Assembly (NCBI RefSeq): GCF_028728065.1
Contig: NZ_CP117811.1
Span: forward strand, 930,001-994,000
DNA length: 64,000 bases
Source: Lentisphaera profundi
Lineage (GTDB): Bacteria > Verrucomicrobiota > Lentisphaeria > Lentisphaerales > Lentisphaeraceae
Direction of reading: 5' to 3'
Position numbers and translations under genes: made by a program. The notes beneath the pieces are model-generated. The model was given only the letters and a program-made list of their open reading frames with translations. It searched no databases and had not been told where the DNA came from. Shown one piece after another: positions 44,119-54,800 of this stretch. Numbering within the stretch: position 1 is the stretch's first letter; every line of letters starts with the position of its first letter.

Positions 44119-44985
44119 CTAAGATTTACGATTACAGATGATTAAACCTAAGATTGTCATTATTAAGGCTAAAGCAATATTGATGGTAAATGACTCTCCT
44201 AAAAAGAATACACCCAAGAATGTGCCCACCAAAGGCACGAGGTAATTGCTAAAAGAAGTGAAAGTTGGCCCTGCAATGCGTACCGACTGAATATAGAAGA
44301 GGTAAACAATTCCAGAGGCAAAGACGCCAAGTATAAATAGATAAGCCCAGGCCTTGCTATCAGTGGGTAAATTAAAACCCTCCGCGTAGAGCCAGTAAAT
44401 AAGAAAAGGAATTGAGTAAAGCATTAAAATAAAACGTGAGGCATGCAAGGCCGAAATACTATTAGGGATCCTATCCATGAACATGAATGCCCAGGCAAAG
44501 CAAAAAGCCGCTCCTAAAATAGCTGCGTAACCTTTCAATGAACCCGAAAAGCTGCTCGCGCTAGGGTTAATCAGGATAAATAAACCCACAAAGGCAACGG
44601 CCATACCGATATATTGCCACCGTCCTGCTTTTTGTCCTTTGCCGACTAGGTTTTGTAATAAGGCAGTGAAAACGGGGATGATTCCCAAGATGATCGCCAC
44701 CACGGCGGAGTCTAATTGTTGCTGGCCATAGCCAATTAAATAAAAGGGGATTGCGGCATCCGTTGCACCCAGGGCAATAAAGAGAATCAGTAGTTTTTTG
44801 TCGAGTTTTATCTTTTTTTTGCGTTCCTTAGGGATAAGCAAAATCATAATGCTCAAGGTAATGAATCCGAAAAACATGCGCAGAGCCGCTAAACCTAAGG
44901 GAGAAAAATGTTTTAGAATATAATCATTTAGTAGGAATTGTGATCCCCAGATGAGGCCAATGCAGAGCATTAAAATGTATTTCAT
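44119..44985 (-). CDS. DMT-family (EamA) transporter
   Basis: A 288-residue protein with about ten membrane helices in two EamA repeats. The first has GLIWGSQFLLNDYILKHFSPLGLAALRMFFGF; the second, after NPSASSFSGSLKGYAAILGAAFCFAWAFMFM, has SFSNYLVPLVGTFLGVFFLGE. Drug/metabolite transporters export amino acids, metabolites or drugs; the substrate cannot be read from sequence. The gene stands alone, with its promoter within the gap above 44986. Confidence 0.88.
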   Translation of the reverse strand: MKYILMLCIGLIWGSQFLLNDYILKHFSPLGLAALRMFFGFITLSIMILLIPKERKKKIKLDKKLLILFIALGATDAAIPFYLIGYGQQQLDSAVVAIILGIIPVFTALLQNLVGKGQKAGRWQYIGMAVAFVGLFILINPSASSFSGSLKGYAAILGAAFCFAWAFMFMDRIPNSISALHASRFILMLYSIPFLIYWLYAEGFNLPTDSKAWAYLFILGVFASGIVYLFYIQSVRIAGPTFTSFSNYLVPLVGTFLGVFFLGESFTINIALALIMTILGLIICNRKS

Positions 44986-45250
44986 GTCATTCCTTTTTTC
45001 TAAGTGAATATGAGAATAATGGCTGGAGGTAAATATTCACCTAGGTGAGAAGATTTATCACTTGTTTTTATTATCCTAGTGGAAGTGGCATAGCGATTTT
45101 TATTGATACGATATTCCTTAAAGTGTTAATGTTAAAAACTTTGCAGTAAAATTGAGGTAAGGATTTAAAAAGCTTGCTTCCCTTAATCTTTAGTCGTATG
45201 TTCACTCAGCATAAAGAAATTTATGTTATCTTGCGTTTGTAGTAGTGTGA

Positions 45251-45280
45251 GTCCTCAGCTTCGGCTGAGGGCTATTTTTC
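45251..45280 (+). terminator. terminator in the glyQS upstream gap
   Basis: Stem CCTCAGC-TTCG-GCTGAGG (45253-45270), extendable by two pairs, followed by GCTATTTTTCTTT: a strong plus-strand terminator. No plus-strand gene precedes it; the DMT gene points away. So it should end either a short non-coding transcript starting after ~45000 or the leader of glyQS, 134 bases downstream. A weak promoter-like pair (TTGCTT, 17 bases, TATGTT) starts near 45173. The rest of the 44986-45413 gap shows no gene. Confidence 0.7.
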
Positions 45281-45413
45281 TTTAATGAAATAAGCTCCAA
45301 ATGACTGTCTTCAAGCAAAAGAAATTGCGTCTCAAGAGGCAAGTCATTATGTAAAATTAAATTTGGGTGCTCTATTGTCGGGTTTTTATTTTAATTATTC
45401 ATAGGATCAATTT

Positions 45414-46871
45414 ATGTCTTCTAAAGCTACTTTGGAAAAGATTACAAATTTATGTAAACGCCGTGGTTTAATTTTTCAGAGTTCAGAACTCTATGGTGGC
45501 TTTAATGGCTTCTGGGATTTCGGACCCTACGGTACAGCAATGCGTCGTGCGGTTGAATCCACTTGGTGGGATTACATGGTGGAACAACGTGACAATGTTG
45601 TCGGACAGGATTCCACTATTATTTGCCATCCACAAGTATGGAAAGCCTCTGGTCACGTAGACCAATTTGCCGACATCATGGTTGATAATAAAATCAGTAA
45701 GAAACGCTATAGAATTGATAATTTACTCGAGCAACAAAACGAACAAGTTTTAGCTAAAGTTGCTGAACTCATGGGCTCTGAAGCTGATATTGGTAAACTC
45801 GAAGCCGCTTTTGAAACCAAACTTCAAGATAGCGAAAATATCGATACCGTGCTCATTGATGCTCAAGTCATTGATCCTGCTACAGGTAAAGTAGGGGACT
45901 GGACGCCACCTCGTCAGTTCAACCTCATGATGCAAACTCATGTAGGACCCGTTATAAGCGAAGAAAATAAAGCTTATTTACGTGCAGAAACTTGTCAGCC
46001 AATTTTTATAAATTTTCAGACTATCTGTAACTCAACTCGTCAAAAACTTCCCTTTGGTATTGCTCAAACGGGTAAAGCTTTTCGTAACGAGATCAATCCT
46101 CGTAACTTCATTTTCCGTTCACGCGAATTCAATCAAATGGAATTAGAGTTTTTCTGTCACGCCGATGATTCAATGGAATGGTACAATTTCTGGCGTGATC
46201 AACGTCTTGCTTTTTATTCTGATGTACTCAAATTCAAAGACGGTAGCATGAGAACTCATGATCACGATAAACTTGCGCATTACGCAAAAGCCGCAATGGA
46301 TATCGAATTCGAATTCCCATTTGGTTGGGGAGAGCTCGAGGGTATTCACCACCGTGGTACTTGGGACTTAAGTCAGCATGCTGAATTCTCCGGTCAAAAA
46401 CAAGAATACTTTGATCAAGCACGCAATGAAAAATACGTTCCTACCGTAGTGGAAACTTCTGTAGGTCTTGATCGCTTGATGTTAGCACTACTGTGTGAAG
46501 CCTATGACGAAGATGAAGCTATAACAGCAAAAGATGGCAAAGAAGTAGAAGGACGTGTAGTTATGCGCTTTCCTGCAATTATTGCTCCTGTACAAGTGGC
46601 AATTTTACCTCTCTCCAAAAAACTTTCTGAGGGTGCTCGTGAAATTCATGCTAAACTCAAACCTTTCTTTCGTACTGAGTATGATGAAGCACAAGGTATT
46701 GGTAAACGCTACCGTCGCCAAGACGAGATTGGTACACCTTTCTGTTTGACCTATGATTTTGAATCAAGCGAAGATAATTGTGTCACTGTACGTGAACGAG
46801 ATAGCATGAGTCAAGAACGCGTTGCTGTTGATCAGCTCGCCAACTACCTCATGGATAAAATTAGAGGCTAA
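45414..46871 (+). CDS. glyQS: glycyl-tRNA synthetase, single-chain dimeric type
   Basis: A 485-residue class II synthetase: [52 protein letters not shown], motif 2 [24 protein letters not shown], motif 3 [13 protein letters not shown], and a C-terminal anticodon-binding domain ([16 protein letters not shown]...[17 protein letters not shown]). This is the alpha2 form also found in eukaryotes, archaea and Gram-positives, not the alpha2-beta2 GlyQ/GlyS form. It charges tRNA-Gly. It is first of four closely spaced genes; a terminator lies in its upstream region. Confidence 0.96.
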   Translation: MSSKATLEKITNLCKRRGLIFQSSELYGGFNGFWDFGPYGTAMRRAVESTWWDYMVEQRDNVVGQDSTIICHPQVWKASGHVDQFADIMVDNKISKKRYRIDNLLEQQNEQVLAKVAELMGSEADIGKLEAAFETKLQDSENIDTVLIDAQVIDPATGKVGDWTPPRQFNLMMQTHVGPVISEENKAYLRAETCQPIFINFQTICNSTRQKLPFGIAQTGKAFRNEINPRNFIFRSREFNQMELEFFCHADDSMEWYNFWRDQRLAFYSDVLKFKDGSMRTHDHDKLAHYAKAAMDIEFEFPFGWGELEGIHHRGTWDLSQHAEFSGQKQEYFDQARNEKYVPTVVETSVGLDRLMLALLCEAYDEDEAITAKDGKEVEGRVVMRFPAIIAPVQVAILPLSKKLSEGAREIHAKLKPFFRTEYDEAQGIGKRYRRQDEIGTPFCLTYDFESSEDNCVTVRERDSMSQERVAVDQLANYLMDKIRG

Positions 46872-46876
46872 TTATT

Positions 46877-47455
46877 ATGTTAGTAATGATCGACAACTAT
46901 GATTCCTTCACTTGGAACTTAGTTCAATATTTCGGTGAATTAGGCCATCTTCCAAAAGTCATTCGCAATGATAAAATTACGATTGAGGAATTAGAAGAAC
47001 TGAAGCCCCAGGCTTTAATTATTTCACCTGGCCCTTGCTCTCCTAAAGAAGCAGGGATTTCTTGTGCGGCAATTAAACACTTTGCGGCCAAGGGTGTTCC
47101 TGTATTTGGTGTATGCCTCGGCATGCAGTCGATTGTTGATGTCTATGGTGGGACTGTGGGACGAGCGCCCATGTTGATGCATGGAAAAACTTCTCCCATT
47201 GAACACAGTGGCCAATCCGTTTTTGTCGACTTACCTAGCCCTTATGATGCTACGCGTTACCACTCACTCTGTGCTCTTGGCGATCTTCCGGATTGTTTAG
47301 AAGTCACTGCGAGAAGTGATGATGGCGTCGTGCAGGGCATAATGCACAAAGAATTACCTGTGCATGGTGTGCAATTTCACCCTGAGTCAATTTTGACTGA
47401 GCATGGTCATGATCTCTTAAATAACTTTTTGAAAATTGCGGGGATCGCTAAGTGA
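46877..47455 (+). CDS. pabA: anthranilate/aminodeoxychorismate synthase glutaminase subunit (PabA/TrpG)
   Basis: A 192-residue class I glutamine amidotransferase. [29 protein letters not shown], nucleophile Cys80 in [10 protein letters not shown], and catalytic His-x-Glu in [11 protein letters not shown]. It releases ammonia from glutamine for the chorismate-binding partner in folate or tryptophan synthesis. No TrpE or PabB gene is in the window, so which pathway it serves, or both, is open. It starts 5 bases after glyQS and overlaps hisC by 4 bases. Confidence 0.92.
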   Translation: MLVMIDNYDSFTWNLVQYFGELGHLPKVIRNDKITIEELEELKPQALIISPGPCSPKEAGISCAAIKHFAAKGVPVFGVCLGMQSIVDVYGGTVGRAPMLMHGKTSPIEHSGQSVFVDLPSPYDATRYHSLCALGDLPDCLEVTARSDDGVVQGIMHKELPVHGVQFHPESILTEHGHDLLNNFLKIAGIAK

Positions 47456-48507
47456 GCTACTTTCGCTCAGATATTGAAGCAATGAAAGGTTATACTCCTG
47501 GGGAACAACCCAAGGGTCGTGTCTTAGTGAAATTAAATACCAATGAAAACCCATTTCCGCCTTCTCCAAAAGTTATTGATGCAATCCGGAATTATCCCTT
47601 CGAAGAATTGCGTAAATATCCAGCACCTTACTCTGATTCAGTACGTGAAGCAGCATCCAAGGTCTACAATATTCCTGCAGATCAAATTATTGCAGGCAAT
47701 GGCTCAGATGATATCCTCACAATTCTTTTTCGCTCTTTTGTGGCAGAAGGCAACTCAGTTGGCTGGCTCAATCCTTCTTATTCTCTTTACCCTGTATTAG
47801 CGAATATTCAGGGCGGTGAACATTTGACTATTGATCTCAAGGAAGATTTTAGCTTGCCCGAAAACTTGGCAGAAAAAGCTAAAGGATCAAAACTTTTTTT
47901 CATTACCCGTCCTAATGCACCCACGGGTAATGCCTTCGAAAAAGAGCGCTTGAGACAATTTGTGGCGGATTATGATGGCGTTGTTGTTATTGACGAAGCC
48001 TATGCAGATTTCTGTACAGACAACTGTTTTGATATGATTGACGAGTTTCCGAATCTGATCATTACACGTACCCTTTCAAAGAGCTATTCCTTAGCAGGTA
48101 TTCGTGCGGGATTGGCCTTCTCCAACAAAAACTTGATTCAGGGCATGCACAAAGTGCGTGATTCCTATAATGTTAATGGCCTCAGTCAAGCAGCTGCGAC
48201 TGCGGCCTTACTTGATCAAGAATACTTTCTGGCAAATACTGCCATCATCATTAAAACGCGAGAAAGCGTTGAAAAGACTCTAAAAAATCTCGGTTTTGAT
48301 GTGAAGCCATCTGAAGCAAATTTTCTTTTCTGTATTCCCCCAATGGATGCAGAAAAATATACCCATGCAGTGAAAGAGGGCGGTTTTTTGATTCGCTATT
48401 TCAAAACTACAGGGATTGATAATTACGTTCGCATTTCTATTGGAAGCGAAAATGAAATGGATGAGTTCTTGTCACTAACAGCAACTATCCTTAAGGACAA
48501 TAAATGA
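47452..48507 (+). CDS. hisC: histidinol-phosphate aminotransferase HisC
   Basis: A 351-residue fold-type I aminotransferase starting at GTG 47452 (GTGA overlap with pabA). [16 protein letters not shown], the PLP-phosphate region [36 protein letters not shown], and the PLP Lys in [20 protein letters not shown]; the Arg near the C-terminus is in [12 protein letters not shown]. It converts imidazole acetol phosphate to histidinol phosphate and may also act on aromatic amino acids. The other his genes are not nearby. Confidence 0.92.
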   Translation: MSYFRSDIEAMKGYTPGEQPKGRVLVKLNTNENPFPPSPKVIDAIRNYPFEELRKYPAPYSDSVREAASKVYNIPADQIIAGNGSDDILTILFRSFVAEGNSVGWLNPSYSLYPVLANIQGGEHLTIDLKEDFSLPENLAEKAKGSKLFFITRPNAPTGNAFEKERLRQFVADYDGVVVIDEAYADFCTDNCFDMIDEFPNLIITRTLSKSYSLAGIRAGLAFSNKNLIQGMHKVRDSYNVNGLSQAAATAALLDQEYFLANTAIIIKTRESVEKTLKNLGFDVKPSEANFLFCIPPMDAEKYTHAVKEGGFLIRYFKTTGIDNYVRISIGSENEMDEFLSLTATILKDNK

Positions 48508-49214
48508 GAATAGCAAAATATATCGCAGCCTGTGGCGTTTGTTCACGACGTAAGGCTGAAGAACTAGTGAACGAAGGTTTGATCACTATTAATAATCATA
48601 AGGTAAGTGATTTATCGACAAAAGTAGATGTAGATAAAGATGAAGTTCGCTACCGTAGAAAACCTTTGGTTTTAGAAAAAAAATTCTATTACCTTTTAAA
48701 TAAACCCATTGGCTATGTTTGTACGAATGATGACCCTTTTGCAGAAAAAAAGACAATTGACTTAATCCCTGATAAAGGTCGCCTTTATACAGTTGGCCGC
48801 TTAGATAAACCCTCAGAAGGACTCATTGTCCTAACTAATGATGGTGACCTAGCAAAAATTATGACGCATCCCTCTTACGAACTAGAGAAGAAGTATCGCG
48901 TTACCGTAAAAGGTCACGTCAGCCAAAGAAAACTCGATTATATCGTGAGTGATGGCATCTCTATTGAAGGGGTTAATTACCGCGTACTTGATGCTAGAAT
49001 CAAGAAACAAGTCCCTGGTGGCTTCATGATTAACTTCACCCTCAACGAAGGTAAGAATCGCGAAATTCGCAAAATCTGCCAATTTCTTGATTTGCAAGTT
49101 AAGCGCTTACGTCGTTATGAGATTGCAGGCATCACCATCGGTAAACTTCCTCCAGGTGCATGGCGTCCAATGACCCAAGCTGAAGTTCGCTTCCTCAAGA
49201 AATTAGATAAATAG
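48504..49214 (+). CDS. RsuA/RluB-family pseudouridine synthase
   Basis: A 236-residue protein: N-terminal S4 RNA-binding domain ([24 protein letters not shown]), then the catalytic domain with Asp in GRLDKPSEGLIVLTNDGDLA and the closing motif FTLNEGKNREIRKICQ. It modifies rRNA (small-subunit RsuA or large-subunit RluB/E/F class); the target cannot be decided here. It overlaps hisC by 4 bases and is followed by a clear terminator. Confidence 0.92.
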   Translation: MRIAKYIAACGVCSRRKAEELVNEGLITINNHKVSDLSTKVDVDKDEVRYRRKPLVLEKKFYYLLNKPIGYVCTNDDPFAEKKTIDLIPDKGRLYTVGRLDKPSEGLIVLTNDGDLAKIMTHPSYELEKKYRVTVKGHVSQRKLDYIVSDGISIEGVNYRVLDARIKKQVPGGFMINFTLNEGKNREIRKICQFLDLQVKRLRRYEIAGITIGKLPPGAWRPMTQAEVRFLKKLDK

Positions 49215-49241
49215 AGTCTAGTTAAGTCTTTTTTTTATTCT

Positions 49242-49280
49242 TCATGCCGAAACTCACCTTCGGCATGATTTTTTATTTTT
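49242..49280 (+). terminator. terminator of the glyQS-pabA-hisC-rsuA operon
   Basis: A 10-bp perfect stem TCATGCCGAA/TTCGGCATGA (49242-49251 with 49259-49268), 7-base loop, followed by TTTTTTATTTTT. The stem core CCGAA/TTCGG with CAT also occurs in the repeats at 24.5-24.6 kb. Confidence 0.9.
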
Positions 49281-49318
49281 AGACCTCATAAAATGGCTTT
49301 GATAAGCTTATTATAAAA

Positions 49319-50404
49319 CTAGTTTGTCGTAGTAATTTCTTCTGGGTGATCAACCCAATCCATGAAAATACGGTAGGCCACTGCGAGTAGGGTCGCACCT
49401 AAGAAAAGACCTATAAGACCGCTTGCCACCATGCCTCCCAAGGCTCCAATAAGGATGACAGGCATAGGTGCATCAACACCCCTGCCGAGTAAAATGGGTT
49501 TCAGGACATTATCTGAGAGTCCACCAATAATGAAGTAAAGCGTAAAGAAGCCATTAAATAATACTGAGTTTTCTGTTCCCATCCACATATAAGCTAAGAC
49601 GGGAATGATGACAAGGGCTGCAGGTACTTGTAAAATCCCGAGGAACATAACGAGCAAGGCAATGATACCCGCCATAGGGACATGTGCCATAAGTAGGCCA
49701 ATACCTATAATAAGTGCTTGAATAAAGGCAACACCAATTACTCCCGTTGTTACAGAGCGTACGGTCATGACCGATAGTGAATTTAACTTTTCGCCGCGCC
49801 CTGAACCCACAATGCGATTCGATATCCGCTTCATCGCCTGACTACCTGATTCTCCCCAAGTCATCATAAAGCCCGCAATAACAATGGCACCTAAGAACAT
49901 GGCAACCGAAGCAATAGCACTGCCACCTTTCGCCATAGCTTTTTTGGAGAAGGATTTTATCGGTTCTTTATACTCAATCAAAAAATCTGTGAAATCATTA
50001 GAGGCTTCGCTCCAGACTTTATGGATTTGGGGTCCTAGTACCGGCCATTCTTTTACGTTTTCACTCGGAGGTTTAATATCTAAATTTCCTGCCTCATAAG
50101 TACTATAGATATTTTGTACATGATCGACTAATGAAGCTCCCAAAGAAATTACAGGTAGACCTATAAGTAAGCAAGAAATCATAACAACTAATGTAGCCGA
50201 ACGTCCTTGCTTGCCACCCATACGAATAGCCAATTTTTGCTGTAGAGGATAAAGAACAATAGCAATGATAAGCGCCCAGAGCATAATTAAGGCAAAGGGA
50301 GCAAATACTTTTATACAAAGAGAGCATAGATAAAGAATTAAAGTCATACGGATCAAGAGATCCATCATTGATTTTTTATTTAAGGGCTCATGTTCATTCG
50401 TCAT
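49319..50404 (-). CDS. AI-2E-family transporter (YdiK/PerM/TqsA-like permease)
   Basis: A 361-residue protein with about eight membrane helices. N-terminal helix pair (LCIKVFAPFALIMLWALIIAIVLYPLQ), a soluble segment (about 90-150), then GVIGVAFIQALIIGIGLLMAHVPMAGIIALLVMFLGILQVPAALVIIP and a C-terminal pair with GGLSDNVLKPILLGRGVDAPMPVILIGALGGMVASGLIGLF, all typical of this family. Proteins of this family have been linked to export of autoinducer-2 or to sodium/proton exchange. The substrate here is unknown. Confidence 0.9.
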   Translation of the reverse strand: MTNEHEPLNKKSMMDLLIRMTLILYLCSLCIKVFAPFALIMLWALIIAIVLYPLQQKLAIRMGGKQGRSATLVVMISCLLIGLPVISLGASLVDHVQNIYSTYEAGNLDIKPPSENVKEWPVLGPQIHKVWSEASNDFTDFLIEYKEPIKSFSKKAMAKGGSAIASVAMFLGAIVIAGFMMTWGESGSQAMKRISNRIVGSGRGEKLNSLSVMTVRSVTTGVIGVAFIQALIIGIGLLMAHVPMAGIIALLVMFLGILQVPAALVIIPVLAYMWMGTENSVLFNGFFTLYFIIGGLSDNVLKPILLGRGVDAPMPVILIGALGGMVASGLIGLFLGATLLAVAYRIFMDWVDHPEEITTTN

Positions 50405-50634
50405 TATATGTCCTTGGATTAAGTTTTGAAAAAGTTCAGTATTAATTAGATCATATTTTAAATCATTTATGTCTTTAAAAAAAGCGAAAGAATCTTTTTT
50501 AGCTAGTTATTAATTAATCATTTTGTAAGCTCTGAGGGAAAATTCGAAGTATATAAGTTAAAATAAGAGTTTATTCAGAGTACAAATGACGCTACAATAA
50601 GGCATAGAAAATTATAAGTGATATGAGAGTAACA

Positions 50635-51849
50635 ATGAGGATTATACATACATCGGATTGGCATTTGGGTCAGAACTTCATGAATAAGAGCCGAGAGCCC
50701 GAACACCGCGCCTTTCTTGTGTGGTTACTGAAGCAATTGATTGAACATAAAGTCGATGCTCTCGTAGTCGCTGGTGATATCTTTGATACAGGCACGCCTC
50801 CAAGTTACGCCCGAAAAATATATTTTGATTTCTTAAAAAGTGCAGCGAAAGAGTGGGGTGGTCAGGTGGTGATTGTCGGTGGCAACCACGATTCAGTGAG
50901 CACACTTAATGAATCAGGTGGAGTCTTGGAAGTTGTCAATACTTTTGTCATTGGTGGTGCGGCAGATGACCCAATAGATGAGGTATGTGCTTTGAATAAA
51001 CTTTCAGGTGAGCCCGGAGCCATTATTGCCGCAGTTCCTTATTTACGGGACCGTGACGTCCGAATATCGGAAGCTGGGCAGAGTGCTGATGAGAAGTCAG
51101 CGGCACTCCGCAAGGGAATTAGCGATCATTATGCGGAAGTTTATGAAGCTAGCAAAATAAAAGCATCTGAAATAGGTGGTGATTTACCTTTGATTGCAAC
51201 GGGTCATTTAACCACCTCGGGCAGTGAACTCAGCGAGGGCGTACGCGAGCTTTATATTGGGACATTACAGGGCTATGATTCAGCCTCCTTCCCCGAAGAC
51301 TTTGATTATATTGCTCTGGGGCACTTACATAAAAAACAGGTAATGGGTCCACGTGAACAAATTCGTTATTGTGGTTCACCCATACCACTATCGTTCATGG
51401 AAGCCAAATATGAGCGCTCAGTTAATTTAGTCGATTTAAAAGCAGGTGAAAAACCTGTCGTTGAAGAATTAGTGGTGCCGATTCATCAAAAGCTTTTGAG
51501 CCTAAGTGGCAAATTAAATGAAATTATCGAGCAGATTCAAAAACTTCCAAGTGAAGACGAAGCTTACTGGCTCGAAATTCAAATTGAGCTCGATGGTACA
51601 GAAGGCAATGTCATAAGCCAAATTAATGATTTAACACTTGAGATGAAACACGAGGTTTTGCGAGTCAAGCGTCAGCATAAAAACAAAGAGCTTCGTTTAA
51701 AGCGACTCAATGCCGAGAGGTTACATGAAATGACTGTGGAAGAAGTCTTTGAGAAACGCCTAGGCATAGCGGAATTGGATGAAGATCAGAATGGAATCCT
51801 TAGGCATTTATTTAAACAAGCCAAAAACTTGGTGGAGCAGAAATCGTGA
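50635..51849 (+). CDS. sbcD: nuclease SbcD (Mre11 family)
   Basis: The ATG at 50635 (MRIIHTSDWHLGQ) is preferred to one 12 bases upstream because GAGAG lies about 6 bases before it and the phosphoesterase fold starts there. About 404 residues. Metal-binding motifs: Asp and His in SDWHLG, AGDIFDTG, GGNHDS, ATGHLTTSG and LGHLHKKQ. It is the double-strand exonuclease and hairpin endonuclease subunit. It overlaps sbcC by 4 bases (GTGA). Confidence 0.95.
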   Translation: MRIIHTSDWHLGQNFMNKSREPEHRAFLVWLLKQLIEHKVDALVVAGDIFDTGTPPSYARKIYFDFLKSAAKEWGGQVVIVGGNHDSVSTLNESGGVLEVVNTFVIGGAADDPIDEVCALNKLSGEPGAIIAAVPYLRDRDVRISEAGQSADEKSAALRKGISDHYAEVYEASKIKASEIGGDLPLIATGHLTTSGSELSEGVRELYIGTLQGYDSASFPEDFDYIALGHLHKKQVMGPREQIRYCGSPIPLSFMEAKYERSVNLVDLKAGEKPVVEELVVPIHQKLLSLSGKLNEIIEQIQKLPSEDEAYWLEIQIELDGTEGNVISQINDLTLEMKHEVLRVKRQHKNKELRLKRLNAERLHEMTVEEVFEKRLGIAELDEDQNGILRHLFKQAKNLVEQKS

Positions 51850-54800
51850 AAATTCATAAACTAAAGTTTAAGAATCTCAATTCACTCAAAGGTGAATGGC
51901 AGATCGATTTTGATGAACCGGAATTTCGCGATAATGGTCTCTTTGCCATCATGGGACCTACCGGTGCAGGAAAAACGACGATTCTCGATGCGATTTGTTT
52001 AGCCCTTTATTATCGAACCCCGCGTTTAGATAAAGTGAATTCGAGTCACAACGAAATCATGACGCGTCATACGGGGGAATGTTTTTCAGAAGTTGAATTT
52101 TCAGTCAATGCCAAACGTTACCGTTCTTGTTGGTATCAGCAACGGGCATCTAAAAAAGCGGATGGGAAACTGCAACCCCTAAGGCTTGAGTTAGTTGATA
52201 TGGAATCGGGCAAACCGATGGAAACGCAAATCAAAAAGATTCAGCCCCTCATTGAGAAAATCACTGGATTAAATTACGACCGTTTTATTCGCTCCGTGAT
52301 GTTAGCTCAAGGTGGTTTTACTGCTTTCCTCAAAGCCAAAGAAGAAGAAAAAGCGGGAATGCTAGAGGAGATGACTGGCACAGAAATTTATACCTTGATT
52401 GGTATGAAAATTTTTGAGTGTGAAAAAGTCGAAAAAGAGCAACTGGCATTGCTTCAAGCGCGTTTAGGTGAATCCAAGCTCTTGAGTGAGGAACAAGTCG
52501 AAGACTTGCAAAACCATAAAGGGACTAAGGGACTGGAACTTAAGCTTGAAATAACTAAGCAAAAAGAACTTAAAGATAAGTTGGGCTGGCATGAGAATCT
52601 TATTAAAATATCTTCAAATATAGAAGCTGATCGACTTAATGAGCTCAATTCTAAAAAAGAACTTGAGGCATTTTTACCGCAACAAAAACGCTTAGATCGT
52701 TATGTACCAGCACTGGCCCTCCAAGCTAAGTACGAAGAGTTCAAAAAAATCTCTACTGACTTAGATTCTGTAGTTAAGGCTGGGCAGCAACTTGCTAAAC
52801 AAGCCAAAGAAAAAGAAATTGAGTTTATAGGATCTGACTTAGCGCAAAAACAGAAAAATGATGAGATTGAAGTTTTTGAATTAGCTCGTGAAAAAGAAGA
52901 AAAAATGATTAGGGAAAAACTGATTCCCTTAGATCAAGAGCTAGCCAAAATTATGGTGGAGCATGAGTCACAAGAAAAACTTTTTACCTCCAAATCAAAA
53001 GAGCTTCAAATACTTCTCAAGGAAATTGAAGAAGTTAAAAACAAGCTTGCTTTAGATCAAAAAAACGTACTTGCTCAAAATTCATGGCTGGATAAGAATA
53101 AAAGTTTGGTGGCTTTAGAGGCACAGTTACCACTGATCAAAGACTCTTTGAATCGCCTTAAGTTGAAATCTGATGATTTACATAAAGAACAACTTTCCTT
53201 TGACGCCAATCAAGGTTTAGCCATAAAGGCCAAAGAGCAATCAAAATCATTAGCGCAAAACGCAGAAAAGTCTCAGGCGGAACTTACTGAGATCACTAAC
53301 TTACATTCTGAAAAAAAGACTTACTTAGAAGTGAAACTAGCCGGTCGTGAACTGGATAATTTGACTAATGAATCATATCAATTCGATCAGCAATTAAAGG
53401 ATTTGCTTCACTTAAAAAAGCTTGCAGGTGAACTCCTTGAGAAACAAGAAAGAAAAAGCGAGAAATTGGTGAAGCTTCAAGCTAGTCAGAAAAATCAGCA
53501 AGAAGAAGGCAAAGAACTAGAACTTATAGAAGTAAATCTTAAACAGAGTCAAGATTTAGTGGAAGCACGTCGCCTAATTTGGGAACGAGAAAAACAAATT
53601 TGTTCACTAGAGCTTTATCGTCAGCAGCTTCAGGAAGAGGAGAGTTGTCCGCTGTGTGGTTCGAAGGATCATCCCGGGATTAAAGCTTATGCGAAGATAG
53701 AGCTTTCCAGCTCCGAAGCATCCTATCAAGAGGCTCAAGCTCAAGAAAATGATTATGTACTTAGACATAATAAACTAAAGACCAAATTTGAATTGACTAA
53801 GCAAGAGATTACAAATTCACAGGAAGCGCTAGAAATTGACGGACTTGAATTCGAAAAAATTCATCAGGCCTATTTATCTCTGTCGGCACAATTAGAGCTG
53901 AAATCAGAATTCACAGATAAAGAAGAATTACAGAGTGTCGAGCTAGAGAAGCAGCAAGAACAACAAAGACTGAAACAGAACTTAAGTGAATTAAAGCAGC
54001 TCACGAAAGAATTGAACCTATTGGAGATTAAGCTTCAAGAAGCTACTCGAAAATCCCAGAAGATAAGTACAGATTCCTTAATTCAATTAAAGGAATACAA
54101 AGCTCAAGAGCAAGCCTTGGAATTGCAAGAAAGCAAAGTGCGGGAACTCAAGAGTGACGTTCAGAAGGAGCAAGAAGGGATAAAATCCACCCTGAAAAAA
54201 TTGGATATGTCCTTGCCTGCAGATAAGCAGATTCCAGCTTTTCTCACAAAACTGCAGGATGAGTTTGAGATATATAAGAAAAACCTAGTAGATGTACAAG
54301 CCTTGACTCAATCCTGTGCAATCCATGAAGCGAGTTTACAGGGCAAAGCCGGCACGGAAAAGAAATTAAACTCAGCTCATCAAACTGAGCAAGAGAAATT
54401 TGAGATATTAAGCAAGAGCCTCAAAGAGCTTCAATTAAAGCGTCGTGAACTCTATGGAGAAAAAAATATTGAGCATTGCCGCAAGCAATTCCAAGAAAAA
54501 TCTAATGTTTTACAAGTCAACTTAAAGAAGCTAGTAGAAGCTCGACAAATACAGCAAACAGCCTTTAAGGTACTCACGACTCAATTGCAAGATAATCAAA
54601 TTCAGGAAAAACTCTCAGCTCAAGAACTGACCCAGGTGAAAATAAGCTTTGAATCATCGCTTAAAGCGTCTGAATTTACAGATGAAATGGACTTAAAGGC
54701 CGCTTTCCTTCCCGAAAGTGAGTATCAAGTACTTAGCAAAAAATCAGAAAAACTTAAGCTCTCCTATAATGCCGCTACCACTAGCTTGAAGAATAGTGAA

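Noticed and set aside
44986-45413. T-box riboswitch before glyQS
   Set aside because: No T-box conserved sequence was found; only a simple terminator hairpin is visible.
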